This document shows, piece after piece, positions 9,001 to 17,127 of a DNA stretch of 56,763 nt. Position numbers and translations under genes: made by a program. Positions within the stretch are counted from its first letter, which is position 1. Each line of letters begins with the position of its first letter. Origin of the DNA: Catenulispora rubra (lineage in GTDB: Bacteria > Actinomycetota > Actinomycetes > Streptomycetales > Catenulisporaceae); NCBI RefSeq assembly GCF_015356825.1, contig NZ_JAACYW010000043.1:1-56763 (forward strand), read 5' to 3'. The notes beneath the pieces are model-generated. The model was not told the DNA's origin and made no database searches. It was given only the letters and a program-made list of their open reading frames with translations.

Positions 9001-10530
9001 CTCACAACCCTAGGCGTCGCCGCGGTGGTGTTCAGCCCGGACGGAAAAACTCTGGCCACCGGCGACGAATACGGCGTACAGCTATGGGATATATCCACCA
9101 AGAAGCGAATTGGCAACCCGCTCTCTGCCTTGCGTGTGCGGTCGATGGCGTTCAGCCCCGACGGTCGAACCCTCGCAACTGGCCACGACGACGGCACTCG
9201 GTTGTGGAACGTGACCACAGGAAAACAGATCGGCAACCTGCTCGCGGCAAGCGCCCAGGGCAGGGTCATCAATGTGGCCTTCAGCTCGGACGGGACGACC
9301 CTGACCGCCAGCGACGTCAACGACACAGTGCAGAGCTGGAACGTGGCCACCCAGCAACCAATTGGCCAGCCCTGCACTTTCAGCGACGCCAACTATCCCG
9401 GCTTCTACACTGCGGTATATCGCCCGGGCGGCCATACGCTGGTCCTCGGACTCCAAGACGGCATGGCTTGGCTGTGCAGCCCAGCCGCGCAACACCCGAC
9501 CGACCTGCCCCTCACCATCACCACGGTGGGCGGAGCAGCGTCCGCGGCGTTCAGCCCCGACGGCACCACCGTGGCCACCGGCAGTGAGGACGGCACAGTG
9601 CGGTTGTGGGACGTGGCCACCCAGCAGCAAATCGGCCAGACCCTCACCATCGGCAGCGACTACGACGGCGTTGCCTCCGTCGCATTCAGCCGCGACGGCC
9701 GGCTACTCGTCGCTGGCAGCCAGAGTGGCCTGGTGCGGTTGTGGGACGTGGCCACTCAGCGCCAGATCGGCCGCGACATCGCGGACGGGAGCAGCGCTCT
9801 CGACGGCGTTGCCTCGTTAGCGTTCAATCCGGACGGCCGAGCCCTGGCTATCGGCGACAACATGGGCCGCGTGAGCTTGTGGGACGTAGCGACTCGGCGC
9901 CAGACGAGCCGCTTCTCGACCACCCGTTCAACCTTGTCTCCCGCCACCTCCGTCGCGTTCAGCCCCGACGGCCGGACCATCGCCACCGGGAGCGGCAAAT
10001 ACGGCATTCTGGGCGACACTGCACGGCTATGGAATACAGCCACACAGCGAAGTATCGGCAACCCACTTGGTATCGGCCAGGCATTGGCGTTCAGTCCTGA
10101 TGGCCGGACCGTCGTCACAGGCGGACCAAACGACGTGGTGCAGCTGTGGAACTCAGCCACGGGACAGCAAGTCGGTCAACCAATCACGGGCGGCACGACC
10201 GGTGCAAAGGTCAACGCGGCGACGTTCAGCCCCGACGGACAAGTCCTCGTCACCATCGGCGACAACGGCACCACGCAAGTATGGGATGTAGCCACTCGGC
10301 AGCTGATCGGTCAACCCATCACCGGCAGCGGCACAGTTCACGCGGCGATCTTCCGTCCAGACGGTCTGACCCTGGCTATTGCGGACACAGGTGGCATACG
10401 AGCCTTTGACGCAAACGAGATCATGAACCCGCTCGCACAGATCTGCGCCCAAATAGGATACGAAATCTCCCCCGACGAGTGGCGACAGTATGTGCCACCT
10501 GGCCCGGCGTATAGCAGGGTCTGCCCATAG
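6094..10530 (+). CDS. Trypsin-like protease / nSTAND1 NTPase / WD40 giant protein
   Basis: A protein of 1478 residues. I chose GTG 6094 because it lies 2 bases after the Trypco2 stop and gives a protease domain of normal length; the frame is open further upstream. Domains in order: a trypsin-like peptidase (residues about 10-230) with catalytic candidates His41 (TAQHVV), Asp75 (VDVALV) and Ser175 (GMSGAAV); an nSTAND1-type NTPase (about 265-740) opening with PYRGLAAFEEQDADFYFGR, with Walker A GVSGVGKSS (Lys314) and Walker B LLLIVDQFEQL; a hydrophobic helix (about 747-770); and 14 WD40 repeats (about 847-1440), enough for two seven-bladed propellers. The likely role is a self-activating defence or cell-death ATPase: the propellers sense, the NTPase oligomerises and the protease executes. 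A TM-like helix suggests membrane anchoring. The domain calls are firm; the activating signal is unknown. Confidence 0.92.
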   Translation: MAADGPEKGRAVQVVAHHRNGKDKLGSGYLVTANLVITAQHVVGDAARVSIRFVDAPGRVRKETGRTEWAHEDVDVALVRLNVSVSHPGSIKPVRYGRLTGEAECQAVGYPWFTLRDGGRRAAAASPGKYRESRHIRATCNPFNNDISGMLQLAVGSPPPPHPDGPERSPWEGMSGAAVFAEGVLIGIVTDNFWREGPGLLTARRVEQWYTLPTDQLAALSGLIGVPDADHQLIPMRSITGPAAPSRGSAASRPSAVATAMTESPYRGLAAFEEQDADFYFGRNEAVGQVLRRMSHCLSSSGLLMVSGVSGVGKSSLLQAGVLSQIRSDGLDGAPEAAQWPSVVLTPGRDPLHELANIAALAGLDAATTHQAIKADPSGFALTARQVAQVRPVGTEPGRLTAGRSRRLLLIVDQFEQLFTQCHDEDQRVAFLTALEAAAGCGSDAGNRAAALVVLVVRADFEARCAAYPLLTNVVQDRYLLTAMTERQLRMAITEPAKELGSDVDDELVRQLLEEIRGQAPGRDPMGPGRGIAAPAGILPMLSYALDTAWRTRAQNKLMMADYDRTGGIERAVATSADEAYNELTPAQQATARTVFLRLTATSPDGTTTADRVPRAELLGGKDTMKARDVEAVLEAFAGKRLLTLSAESVEISHEVLFRAWPQLYEGWLFDTQADRIIRSRMRTAAGEWVRHSRDPSYLYAGSLLKNALDTTDRIGPARQPELSSVEQEFLHASTRARRRIRASRRGGLAALLALTLGLAVATAAAYQASRTATAQRDTAARQRNAAIASQLDTESQTATDPTASKIESLAAWHIDPTPQTRYAMINAALRPIPGSLANYMLTLPVNQVAISPDGKMLATGSHDGTVRLWNVATAQPIGRPLINTNQYTLMAFSPDSQTLAVAGRDGIRVWNVATQQPMGQLDMPPDLPMSIAFSPDGKILATGNLDGTVGLWNFATRQAITGILTERALTTLGVAAVVFSPDGKTLATGDEYGVQLWDISTKKRIGNPLSALRVRSMAFSPDGRTLATGHDDGTRLWNVTTGKQIGNLLAASAQGRVINVAFSSDGTTLTASDVNDTVQSWNVATQQPIGQPCTFSDANYPGFYTAVYRPGGHTLVLGLQDGMAWLCSPAAQHPTDLPLTITTVGGAASAAFSPDGTTVATGSEDGTVRLWDVATQQQIGQTLTIGSDYDGVASVAFSRDGRLLVAGSQSGLVRLWDVATQRQIGRDIADGSSALDGVASLAFNPDGRALAIGDNMGRVSLWDVATRRQTSRFSTTRSTLSPATSVAFSPDGRTIATGSGKYGILGDTARLWNTATQRSIGNPLGIGQALAFSPDGRTVVTGGPNDVVQLWNSATGQQVGQPITGGTTGAKVNAATFSPDGQVLVTIGDNGTTQVWDVATRQLIGQPITGSGTVHAAIFRPDGLTLAIADTGGIRAFDANEIMNPLAQICAQIGYEISPDEWRQYVPPGPAYSRVCP

Positions 10531-10603
10531 CGTTGGGCCGCTATCCCCATCCGACCACGAGCGGTACCCCTGCCCAGGGCGATATCAGCACGGCGCACGG
10601 CCA

Positions 10604-10699
10604 TTTAGAGAATACTAATTCTCTAAAGTAGAATCCTGGCATGGTTTAGCGAACGCGCTCCCGGAGGGTCAGCAGAGCCCGGATTCTGGTTTAGAGAAC
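10604..10699 (+). other. TTTAGAGAA-type site cluster (att-like), copy 1
   Basis: A perfect inverted repeat, TTTAGAGAAT (10604-10613) and ATTCTCTAAA (10618-10627) with a 4-base spacer, followed by TTTAGCGAAC (10645-10654) and TTTAGAGAAC (10690-10699) in direct orientation 45 bases apart. The cluster begins 74 bases after the stop of the trypsin-nSTAND1-WD40 gene. The same arrangement is found, inverted, at 33951-34046 beside cassette 2. The layout fits binding sites for a tyrosine recombinase or for a repressor of the integrase promoter. AT-rich DNA in a very GC-rich setting adds weight. The function is inferred. Confidence 0.6.
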
Positions 10700-10848
10700 A
10701 GGAGGCCGCCTTCATCGGTCCGCCGTGGACGGCGTCCGGCACCCGTCCCGGACCGGTTCGCCGCGGTACTCGACGACTACACCGATCAGCTGGCCGAGGT
10801 ACCGCTGTCACAAGCGACCCGGCGCACCTACATCTCCAAGGTGCGCCA
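10631..10848 (+). pseudogene. Truncated 5' end of a tyrosine integrase (copy 1)
   Basis: This stretch is homologous to the 5' region of the integrase pseudogene at 33020-34022, in reverse orientation. The shared sequence covers the upstream sites and the start of the coding region, including a segment encoding PVPDRF and a following LDDYxDQLAEV-like helix and RRTYISKVRQ. Homology ends abruptly at about 10848 (GTGCGCCA), where the other copy continues into QFLIWHTYA. Everything downstream in the integrase is lost. It therefore marks a breakpoint, and shows that the cassette-integrase junction was present twice. I see no intact gene in 10849-11013. Confidence 0.72.
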
Positions 10849-11013
10849 AGAGCGCGGCCTCCGGGCTCTGCGACGCCCACCAGTTCCACCGGGTCAAGAA
10901 GAGGTTGTCACTCCAGGCGTTCTTGGCGCTGCCGGACCTGACTCCGATGCCGAGGATCGGCGGCTGCCAGGTCGCGGCCTGCTATCGCGACCGGAACAGC
11001 CCGACCAGCGGGC

Positions 11014-11376
11014 GTGTTCTTTACGCTCGGCGCTTTCTGGTTCTGGATCTTCATCAGCAAGGAACGCACTGCGCAGCTCGAAGCGCTGAACAGGGCTCTC
11101 CGTGACCTTCGGACCACCCGTGTCCGGGTTTCGCTGCAGCAATCGCGGCCTGTTTCCAGCAAAGGATCCGCTCCACGGCTCTCGCGCCGTTTGACGGGGC
11201 TGGCGACGATCGCGCCGCCGGCTGCCGATCGTGGCCGGTTCGTCGAGGAGTGGAACGCCGAGCTTTTCGTGCACTCCCGTCTCCAGCGGGCGAATTTCGT
11301 GATCGGTATCTGGCGCAAGCTTCCGGCCATGGCTTGGGGACTGCGCATCCACGGCCGTAGACAGAGCGTCCGATGA
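11014..11376 (+). CDS. Small membrane protein, unknown function
   Basis: A 120-residue hypothetical protein from a GTG start at 11014. The N-terminus is a strongly hydrophobic helix (FFTLGAFWFWIFI), followed by a charged helix with coiled-coil character (ERTAQLEALNRALRDL). The C-terminal half has a conserved-looking RFVEEWNAEL segment and ends in basic residues. The stop overlaps the next start (ATGA at 11373-11376), which supports its being translated. It may be a single-pass membrane protein with a cytoplasmic tail. No clear Shine-Dalgarno sequence precedes the GTG and I do not recognise the family. It lies in the gap between cassette 1 and the CHAT region, perhaps in an operon with the next gene. 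Confidence 0.5.
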   Translation: MFFTLGAFWFWIFISKERTAQLEALNRALRDLRTTRVRVSLQQSRPVSSKGSAPRLSRRLTGLATIAPPAADRGRFVEEWNAELFVHSRLQRANFVIGIWRKLPAMAWGLRIHGRRQSVR

Positions 11377-11801
11377 CCACGCTCCCCACCTCCATCTCCA
11401 AGGGAATCCGTCACATGCGCGCAGCCACGGCCAGCGCAGCTACCGGGGTCGCGGGCTGGGCCGCCGGGATTGGGCTCGGCTGGCCCGCCGTGATCGTTGC
11501 GGCGGTCGTCTTCATCTCGATCGTCGCGACGCTGATATGGGTACTCAGCGACGGGAACCGCAGCCTGCGCCTGGCTCAGCTGGTCTGCACGGTCCGCACC
11601 AGGAAACTCACTTCGCGCGACCCCTCCTTGAGCTTCGGTATCGAGCGACCGAACACGAAACAGCCGATCGTCACTGCGCCGGTCCTCAAAGAGCTGCCGC
11701 GCCAGCGCTCGAGCGCTACGCGGTCCCCGCGATCGAAAGCCGCCGGGCCGGCGCAACCTGACGCCAATGGAGCCGAGATCGGGGAGCGTCTGGCGGGCTA
11801 G
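11373..11801 (+). CDS. Small membrane protein, unknown function
   Basis: A 142-residue hypothetical protein whose ATG overlaps the previous stop. An internal ATG at 11415 has a better ribosome site (AAGGGA, about 9 bases before) and would give 128 residues. A long hydrophobic segment (residues about 20-57, reading through GWAAGIGLGWPAVIVAAVVF and IVATLIWVL) suggests one or two membrane helices, followed by a basic, Ser/Arg-rich and Pro-rich tail likely to be disordered. Coupling to the preceding membrane protein suggests a two-subunit membrane component. The family is unrecognised, and whether the pair works with the neighbouring protease cassettes is unknown. Confidence 0.5.
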   Translation: MTTLPTSISKGIRHMRAATASAATGVAGWAAGIGLGWPAVIVAAVVFISIVATLIWVLSDGNRSLRLAQLVCTVRTRKLTSRDPSLSFGIERPNTKQPIVTAPVLKELPRQRSSATRSPRSKAAGPAQPDANGAEIGERLAG

Positions 11802-11857
11802 TCGCTCCCCGCCACGGAAGCCACTTCGAGTGGGCGCCGCACGCACCGTTCCATGCG

Positions 11858-12868
11858 ATGCTTCGCCACATGCTGCTGCTGTTCGTCGCCTTGGTAATCT
11901 TGGGCATCGCTTCACTTACGCGCCGTAACAAGTTCCTCCCTGACCAGGTGATTGGTGTTCTGGCACTAGGGGGAGCCAGCACGATTCTATGGGGCTGGGC
12001 ATTTTCGGGGCCGGACACGCCCGGACCAGCCGCATCTGGTGGTCCCCGGACAGCCGCGTCGACGATAGGGCCGAACACGCCTGATCTGGACGCCAACCGC
12101 CAGCCTGCCGAGCCAGGACTAGGGCCGGGCATGACCTCGCCCGCCATAGCTGCCGCCTCGAATCCGTCGACGGACGAGACAAACTTCGCACCAGCGACGT
12201 CGACATACCCTTCGGCTACTTCAAGCCCCGCCTCGTTCACTGCCGGCTTCCACAAGTACGTCGCAGAAGCTTGGCTGACCCCTGCCGAGCTCCCCTTCGC
12301 TGCGGAGTTCTCGTGGCAGGGCAACGGTCAGACACCGGTCGGGGCGACGGGGGTGACTCAGCAGGACTGGTACACCTGCAACCCCACCGGAAAGGAGTGG
12401 GGCTACGACCCAGCGAAGGACGGCGTCCAAGCTGTCAACTTCACGGCACCCCCCGGCAACCCACAGGCCCAACTGGAGGAGCGGATGATCTTCTTCGCGG
12501 ACTCGCAGGCCGCCAGTCACGCTCTCGACCAGATCACTGCCGACTTCACCACCTGCAAGACGGTGACCGCCCTGCCGGGTTTCGGGATGGAGGGCATAGA
12601 GCTGGTCAGGTTGAACAAGACAGCAACCATCGATGGCGGCTTTGCCTATCTTCACACCGCGCGCAGATTCGACAGAACGCGGGGCACCGGCGTGGGGCAC
12701 TGGGGAACCGACGCGCACGAGTACTTCGTCCAGCGCGGCAACATCCTCGTCCTCATCAGCCTCTTTGCGCAGGGCGCTGCTGGCGGCAATGCAATGGACG
12801 CAACGACCACGGACAGCACCATCTTGCAGCAGGCGGCAGCTCATCTCGTGGTGGCCTACGGAGGCTGA
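11858..12868 (+). CDS. Membrane-anchored protein with extracellular sensor-like domain
   Basis: A 336-residue protein. Two hydrophobic helices at the N-terminus (residues about 3-19 and 30-50) are followed by a Pro/Ser/Thr/Ala-rich linker (about 50-125) and a folded C-terminal domain of about 200 residues. This domain has two Cys residues (CNPTGKEWGYD and FTTCKTV) that could form a disulfide. The layout, and motifs such as FFADSQAASHALDQI, resemble the PknH-like extracellular sensor domains of actinobacteria. The domain probably faces outside the cell. The start at ATG 11858 is followed by a second ATG at 11870. No enzymatic motif is visible. The gene is separate from the two small genes upstream (56-base gap). 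Confidence 0.62.
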   Translation: MLRHMLLLFVALVILGIASLTRRNKFLPDQVIGVLALGGASTILWGWAFSGPDTPGPAASGGPRTAASTIGPNTPDLDANRQPAEPGLGPGMTSPAIAAASNPSTDETNFAPATSTYPSATSSPASFTAGFHKYVAEAWLTPAELPFAAEFSWQGNGQTPVGATGVTQQDWYTCNPTGKEWGYDPAKDGVQAVNFTAPPGNPQAQLEERMIFFADSQAASHALDQITADFTTCKTVTALPGFGMEGIELVRLNKTATIDGGFAYLHTARRFDRTRGTGVGHWGTDAHEYFVQRGNILVLISLFAQGAAGGNAMDATTTDSTILQQAAAHLVVAYGG

Positions 12869-12883
12869 GATGCTGCGTCGCAG

Positions 12884-13000
12884 TTAGGCGGCAGGGCTAG
12901 CGGCAAGTTCTTTCCGGATCCGGGAGAGCCGGTCTGACGGGAAGAGTTCGATCCGGAGCCATCGGCCAACGTTCGGATCCTCGCAAGGGACGAGCCACAC
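12884..13000 (-). pseudogene. 3' remnant of an unknown gene, cut at a repeat
   Basis: On the minus strand, 13000 down to 12884 reads as a plausible C-terminus (VWLVPCEDPNVGRWLRIEL, then SDRLSRIRKELAASPAA and a TAA stop). It has no start, and its upstream side ends at the repeat that begins at 13001. A second, unrelated 3' remnant abuts the other copy of the same repeat at 17128. I do not recognise the parent family. Confidence 0.4.
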
Positions 13001-13068
13001 TCGTTATCTTGGGTTGTCAAGTGAACTTGCTGGTGATCTGGTCGTGATGCCTTTAGGCAAGTAAGGCA
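13001..13068 (+). repeat. ~65-bp imperfect direct repeat, copy A
   Basis: Contains CGTTATCTTGGGTTGTCAAG (13002-13021), identical at 17129-17148. It is followed in both places by a CTGGTGATC block and then by TAGGCAAGTA about 20 bases further on. The two copies are in the same orientation and flank the CHAT-TPR gene. A short inverted repeat (ATGCCTT / AAGGCAT) lies within this copy. It could be a solo end of an insertion sequence or a recombination site. Confidence 0.6.
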
Positions 13069-13617
13069 TGTTGCCTGGGACGCGTACTGGTGGCGTTCAA
13101 GATGACGCGCACACGCTGGGGCGGTCGTCCCCAGCGCAAACGGGAACGACCGCCCCAAACCTGTACTACGACTTGTTGTCGGTCCTGACTCCCCTGCTGG
13201 CGTCGCGGCTTGCGTTAGTGTTCGAGGATCAAGGTGATGAGGGCGTGGACGGCGCCGCGCACGGTAGCGGCGCGGTGGACCACAGCCTCCCTCACCTCCA
13301 TCATCGTCTTCTGATCCGCGACTTCCCTTTTTTCGTCGGCTGCTGTCGGCGGTGCTTGGTCATGGTGTCTCGCTGGCGGGGTTCGGGTTTCGTGGTGTGG
13401 GCGTCCGGAGGCCATGGAATCTGTGGGTTCCGATTCCGGCGATGGGCCGCGTGCGGTCGGCCGGGCCTCTACCTGGTGACGTCGTGGTTCCGGGTATTTC
13501 CGGGCGTCCGGCGTCACCGCTGCCGCGCCAGGCTGCGGCATGAGTACGATCCCTGAGAAAGGGTTCGTTCTTGCGCGAGGACGCCACACCATCGGGGTGT
13601 GCGAGGAGGCGAAGCCG
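13069..13617. other. Intergenic region upstream of the CHAT gene
   Basis: There is no convincing gene on the plus strand. On the minus strand a tiny frame (about 13217-13306, starting MMEVREAVVHRAATVRGAV) is overlapped at its start by the stop of another short Lys/Arg-rich frame. This looks like the residue of a small gene pair but cannot be supported as functional. The CHAT promoter is presumably in the right half; no clear promoter hexamers were identified. Confidence 0.3.
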
Positions 13618-16600
13618 ATGTCCAGCCGGGATCCCGCCACGGCGAGCAGGCAGGCAGCCCGCCTGCTCAGCGTCTACGAGCGAAGCGGAGAACTCTCCGT
13701 CCTCGTCGAGACGATCGCGCTGTTCCGTGCGGCACTGGACAACGCGCCCGAAGGCCACCCGCACCGCGCTGCGCATCTGAGCAATCTCGGGGCCACGCTC
13801 AGAGAGCTCTCCGGACGCACTGGGGACGCGAACGCGCTGGCTGAGGCGGTGCAGTTGGCGAAGAAGGCAGTTGCCGCCACTCCCGTCGGCAGCACCGGCC
13901 GGCCGATCTACTCGAGCATGCTCGGGTCCGCCCTCCAGCTGCAGTTCGAGCGCACCGGCGACGTGGAAGCCCTGACCGAAGCCGTCGCGCTGGCGCGGGA
14001 GGCGGTGGCGGCCACCTCCACCGACCATCCCAACCGCGCCGGGTACCTGAACAACCTGGCGCCCAGTCTCAAGATGCTGTACGACCAGACCGGGGATCCA
14101 GTCCTGCTCGCCGAGGCGGTCCAGGCCGGCCGTGACGCCGTCGCCGCCATCCCCGAGGGCCACCCCGACCGCGCCAAGTACCTGGGCAACCTCGGGGCGT
14201 CCCTGCAAACGCTGTTCAGTCGTACCGGCGATCTGGAGGTACTGGCCGAGGCGGTCCAGGCCGGACGTGGAGCCGTGACCGCGACGGCCGACACCGATCC
14301 GTACCTTGCCATGCGGCTGAACAACCTCTCCATCTCGCTCTTGGGACTGGCCAGACGTACAGGAGACACAGGTGCCCTCACCGAGGCCGTCGAGCTGGGC
14401 CGGCAGGCGGTCGCCGCCACTCCCAGCGACGATCCCGGCCGCTCGCCGCACCTGAACACGCTGGGGAACGCCCTTCAGGCACGCTCGGATTACACCGGCG
14501 ACCCGGAAGCCCTGGTTCAGGCGGCCCGGATCAGGAGAGAGGCGTTGGCAGCCTGCCCGAAGGGCGGCGCCAACCACGCGTCGTATCTGCGCAACCTCGC
14601 GAGCAGCCTCTGGAGGCTGTCCGAACACACGGGAAACGTGGCGACGTTGACGGAGGCGGTCGCGCTGGCGAAGGAGGCGGTGAACGACAGCCCGACAGGG
14701 AGTTCCCACCACGCTTCGGACCTGAGCACCCTCGCCGCAGCCCTGGAGTCCCTGTCCGAACGCACGGGGAACCCGAAAGGGGTGACAGAGGCCGTCGAGG
14801 TCATGCGCAAGGCCGTGGCCGCCATCCCCGACGGCCACCCCGACCGTCCGATTTACCTCAACCTCCTCGGCACGACCCTGCAGAGCCTTTCGAAGCGCAC
14901 CGAGCACTCGGGACTGGTGATCGAGGCGGTCGCAGTCCACCGCGACGCCGTGGCGGCCACCCCCGCTGACCATCCCGACCGCAGTTCCCATGTGACCAAC
15001 CTCGGGAACGCCGTCCAGGAACTCTGGAAGAGCAACGGGAGTACGGAGACCCTGATCGAGGCGGTCCGACTCCACCGCGACGCCGTGGCGGCTACCCCCG
15101 TCAGTCATCCCACCCACGCCATGTGTCTCAGCAACCTCGGCAACGCCCTCCACCACCTTTTCGAGCAAACAGGCGACCCGGCAGTCGTGGCCGACGCGCT
15201 CGCGTGCTTCCGGGAAGCCGGCGTTAACACCGCCGCCGATCCACACGTCCGGCTCTACGGATGGCAGCGAGCCGCCGCCATCCTGGCAGCCGGGGACAGT
15301 CCCGATTCCCTCGCTGCGGCGGAAGCCGCGGTGGAACTGCTGCCCCAGGCATCTCCTCGCTGGCATGTCCACGCCGATCGCGCATACCAGCTCGGCAAGT
15401 TCAGCCACCTGGCGGGAACCGTCGCTGCGGCGGCGATCACCGCCGGGAATCCCGAGCGGGCGGTGGAGCTACTTGAGCAGACCCGGGGCGTGTCGGTGTC
15501 CGATGCTCTCGACGCCCGCGACAGCGACGTGGCACGACTGAGCCAGGCCGATCCCCGTTCGGCCGAGGAGTTCAAGGAGCTGCGAGCCCGCTTCGACGTT
15601 CTCGGCCGGGAGAGGCAAGCCGCCTGGGATCAGCTGCTCGCCCGGATCCGCGGCCGGGACGGCTTCGCCGACTTCCTCGCGCCCCCGTCGATCACGAAGC
15701 TGGCCGGCCATGCCAACACGGGACCGATCGTGTTCGTGTACACCAGTCGCGGCCGCTGTGACGCGTTGATCCTTACTCCCGATCCGCAGCGCCCCGTTCG
15801 CCTAGTGCCGCTGACGAAGCTCACCGAGTCCGACGCCGTCGACCGGGCCGCCCGGCTCACTCGGGCCGCCCGGCTCACTCGGGCCGCCCGGCTCACTCGG
15901 GCCGCCCGGAATGCGACGGCTCCTCCGAGGGATCTGAAGCCCGAGTCGCGAATGTCCGCGCAGGCGGAGCTGCTCGCGATTCTGGCCTGGATCTGGGACA
16001 CCATCGCGGCACCCGTGTTCGAAGCCCTCGATCTCACCGCCACCCCGGGCGACGACCGGCCCTGGCCCCGCGTGTGGTGGATCCCCGTCGGCATCATGGC
16101 GTTCCTGCCCCTGCACGCCGCAGGCCACCACGCCGACCTGATGGCGACGGACCCCGCCCGATCGGCGAATCCCCGTACAGTGCTGGACCGCGCCGTCTCC
16201 TCGTACGCCACCTCGTTACGCAGCCTCGCGTACGCGCGTAACCAACATCCCAGCGCCGACATCAACACCACCGTGGTCGTCGGGGTGCCTGACGCCCCGG
16301 ACACCCAGCAGCTGCCGGGCGTCACCGCCGAGGTCGCCACCCTCGCGAGGCTCCTCCCGGACGCCCTGATCTTGGCGAACCCCACCCGCGCCACAGTCCT
16401 GGCCGCCCTGCCCGATCACCGGGTGGCGCACTTCGCCTGCCACGGCCATGCCGACCTGGACAACCCTGCCGGCAGCCAGCTAATCCTGCGCGACCACAGC
16501 AGCAGGGCGCTGACCGTCGCCGACGTCAGCGCCCTGCGCCTCGTCGGCGGCCTGGCGTACCTGTCGGCCTGCGATACCACGGTCACCCACCCGCGTCTGG

Positions 16601-16857
16601 CCAACGAGGCCGTCCACCTCGCCGGCGCCTTCCACCTCGCCGGCTACCAACACGTCATCGGCACCCTGTGGCCCATCGACGACGCGATCGCCCACGACAT
16701 CGCCCAGGACTTTTACAGCGAGCTCACCGCGGAAGGCACGATCCCGCCCCGGACGGACCAAAGCGCCCACGCGATCCATCACGCCGTCCGCCGAGTGCGG
16801 ACCGAATACCCTCAAGCTCCGACGTTGTGGGCAGCTCACACCCACACCGGGCCCTGA
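13618..16857 (+). CDS. CHAT-domain caspase-like protease with TPR-like repeats
   Basis: A 1079-residue protein. I chose ATG 13618 because a strong GAGGAGG site lies 8 bases before it; the open frame extends to 13540. The N-terminal two thirds are about 14 TPR-like units of roughly 45 residues with the recurring pattern HPDRAxYLxNLGxxLQ-L-RTGD and EAVxxxRxAVAATP. The C-terminal CHAT domain holds the caspase-type dyad: His942 in FACHGHAD and Cys985 in YLSACDTT, followed by the typical GxxHVIGTLWP segment. CHAT proteases act in bacterial immunity and regulated cell death, with the TPRs as sensor or partner-binding surface. No dedicated substrate gene is visible beside it. An in-frame run of 18-base repeats lies just before the CHAT domain. 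The segment is flanked by direct repeats, suggesting transfer as a unit. Confidence 0.93.
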   Translation: MSSRDPATASRQAARLLSVYERSGELSVLVETIALFRAALDNAPEGHPHRAAHLSNLGATLRELSGRTGDANALAEAVQLAKKAVAATPVGSTGRPIYSSMLGSALQLQFERTGDVEALTEAVALAREAVAATSTDHPNRAGYLNNLAPSLKMLYDQTGDPVLLAEAVQAGRDAVAAIPEGHPDRAKYLGNLGASLQTLFSRTGDLEVLAEAVQAGRGAVTATADTDPYLAMRLNNLSISLLGLARRTGDTGALTEAVELGRQAVAATPSDDPGRSPHLNTLGNALQARSDYTGDPEALVQAARIRREALAACPKGGANHASYLRNLASSLWRLSEHTGNVATLTEAVALAKEAVNDSPTGSSHHASDLSTLAAALESLSERTGNPKGVTEAVEVMRKAVAAIPDGHPDRPIYLNLLGTTLQSLSKRTEHSGLVIEAVAVHRDAVAATPADHPDRSSHVTNLGNAVQELWKSNGSTETLIEAVRLHRDAVAATPVSHPTHAMCLSNLGNALHHLFEQTGDPAVVADALACFREAGVNTAADPHVRLYGWQRAAAILAAGDSPDSLAAAEAAVELLPQASPRWHVHADRAYQLGKFSHLAGTVAAAAITAGNPERAVELLEQTRGVSVSDALDARDSDVARLSQADPRSAEEFKELRARFDVLGRERQAAWDQLLARIRGRDGFADFLAPPSITKLAGHANTGPIVFVYTSRGRCDALILTPDPQRPVRLVPLTKLTESDAVDRAARLTRAARLTRAARLTRAARNATAPPRDLKPESRMSAQAELLAILAWIWDTIAAPVFEALDLTATPGDDRPWPRVWWIPVGIMAFLPLHAAGHHADLMATDPARSANPRTVLDRAVSSYATSLRSLAYARNQHPSADINTTVVVGVPDAPDTQQLPGVTAEVATLARLLPDALILANPTRATVLAALPDHRVAHFACHGHADLDNPAGSQLILRDHSSRALTVADVSALRLVGGLAYLSACDTTVTHPRLANEAVHLAGAFHLAGYQHVIGTLWPIDDAIAHDIAQDFYSELTAEGTIPPRTDQSAHAIHHAVRRVRTEYPQAPTLWAAHTHTGP
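15844..15909 (+). repeat. 18-bp tandem repeat within the CHAT gene linker
   Basis: Three perfect copies of CGGGCCGCCCGGCTCACT (15844-15897) and a partial fourth encode the hexapeptide RAARLT in tandem. The repeat is in frame (18 bases) and lies between the TPR region and the CHAT domain. The identity of the copies implies recent slippage, so linker length may vary between strains. Confidence 0.9.
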
Positions 16858-16984
16858 GGCCGGCTCCGTCGTCCAAACGACACACGAAGGTGCCTCCCGG
16901 AAACCTTCTCCGAAAAACACCTCGCGCGCCCCCGATCGACGACCTCCTTGGCCACCCAGCCCTGTCGAGAGCACCACCCAGCGG

Positions 16985-17126
16985 TCACGCCTCTGGCAGG
17001 TCTTTCTCCCAGGCTGAGGTCTCGGGGCTCCAGCGCCAGATGGCGCCGCGCATGGCATCAGTTGGGTCGATGTCAATGAGGGCCAACCTTGCTTCGTCGC
17101 TGAACTCCTCGGGAAGCACGATGACG
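16985..17126 (-). pseudogene. 3' remnant of an unknown gene, next to repeat copy B
   Basis: The minus-strand reading from about 17126 to a TGA at 16985 gives a plausible C-terminus (VIVLPEEFSDEARLALID, then PTDAMRGAIWRWSPETSAW). An in-frame stop lies just upstream inside the repeat, so only the tail survives. The family is not recognised. Nothing else is visible in 16858-16984. Confidence 0.4.
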
Positions 17127-17127
17127 A

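Noticed and set aside
13540..13617. Earlier ATG for the CHAT gene
   Set aside because: The start at 13618 has a strong GAGGAGG at ideal spacing; the 26 extra residues do not resemble the TPR region.
13360..15408. 682-codon minus-strand frame across the CHAT gene
   Set aside because: A shadow of the plus-strand TPR repeats; its repeated Gly/Val/Gln composition mirrors them and no domain is recognisable.
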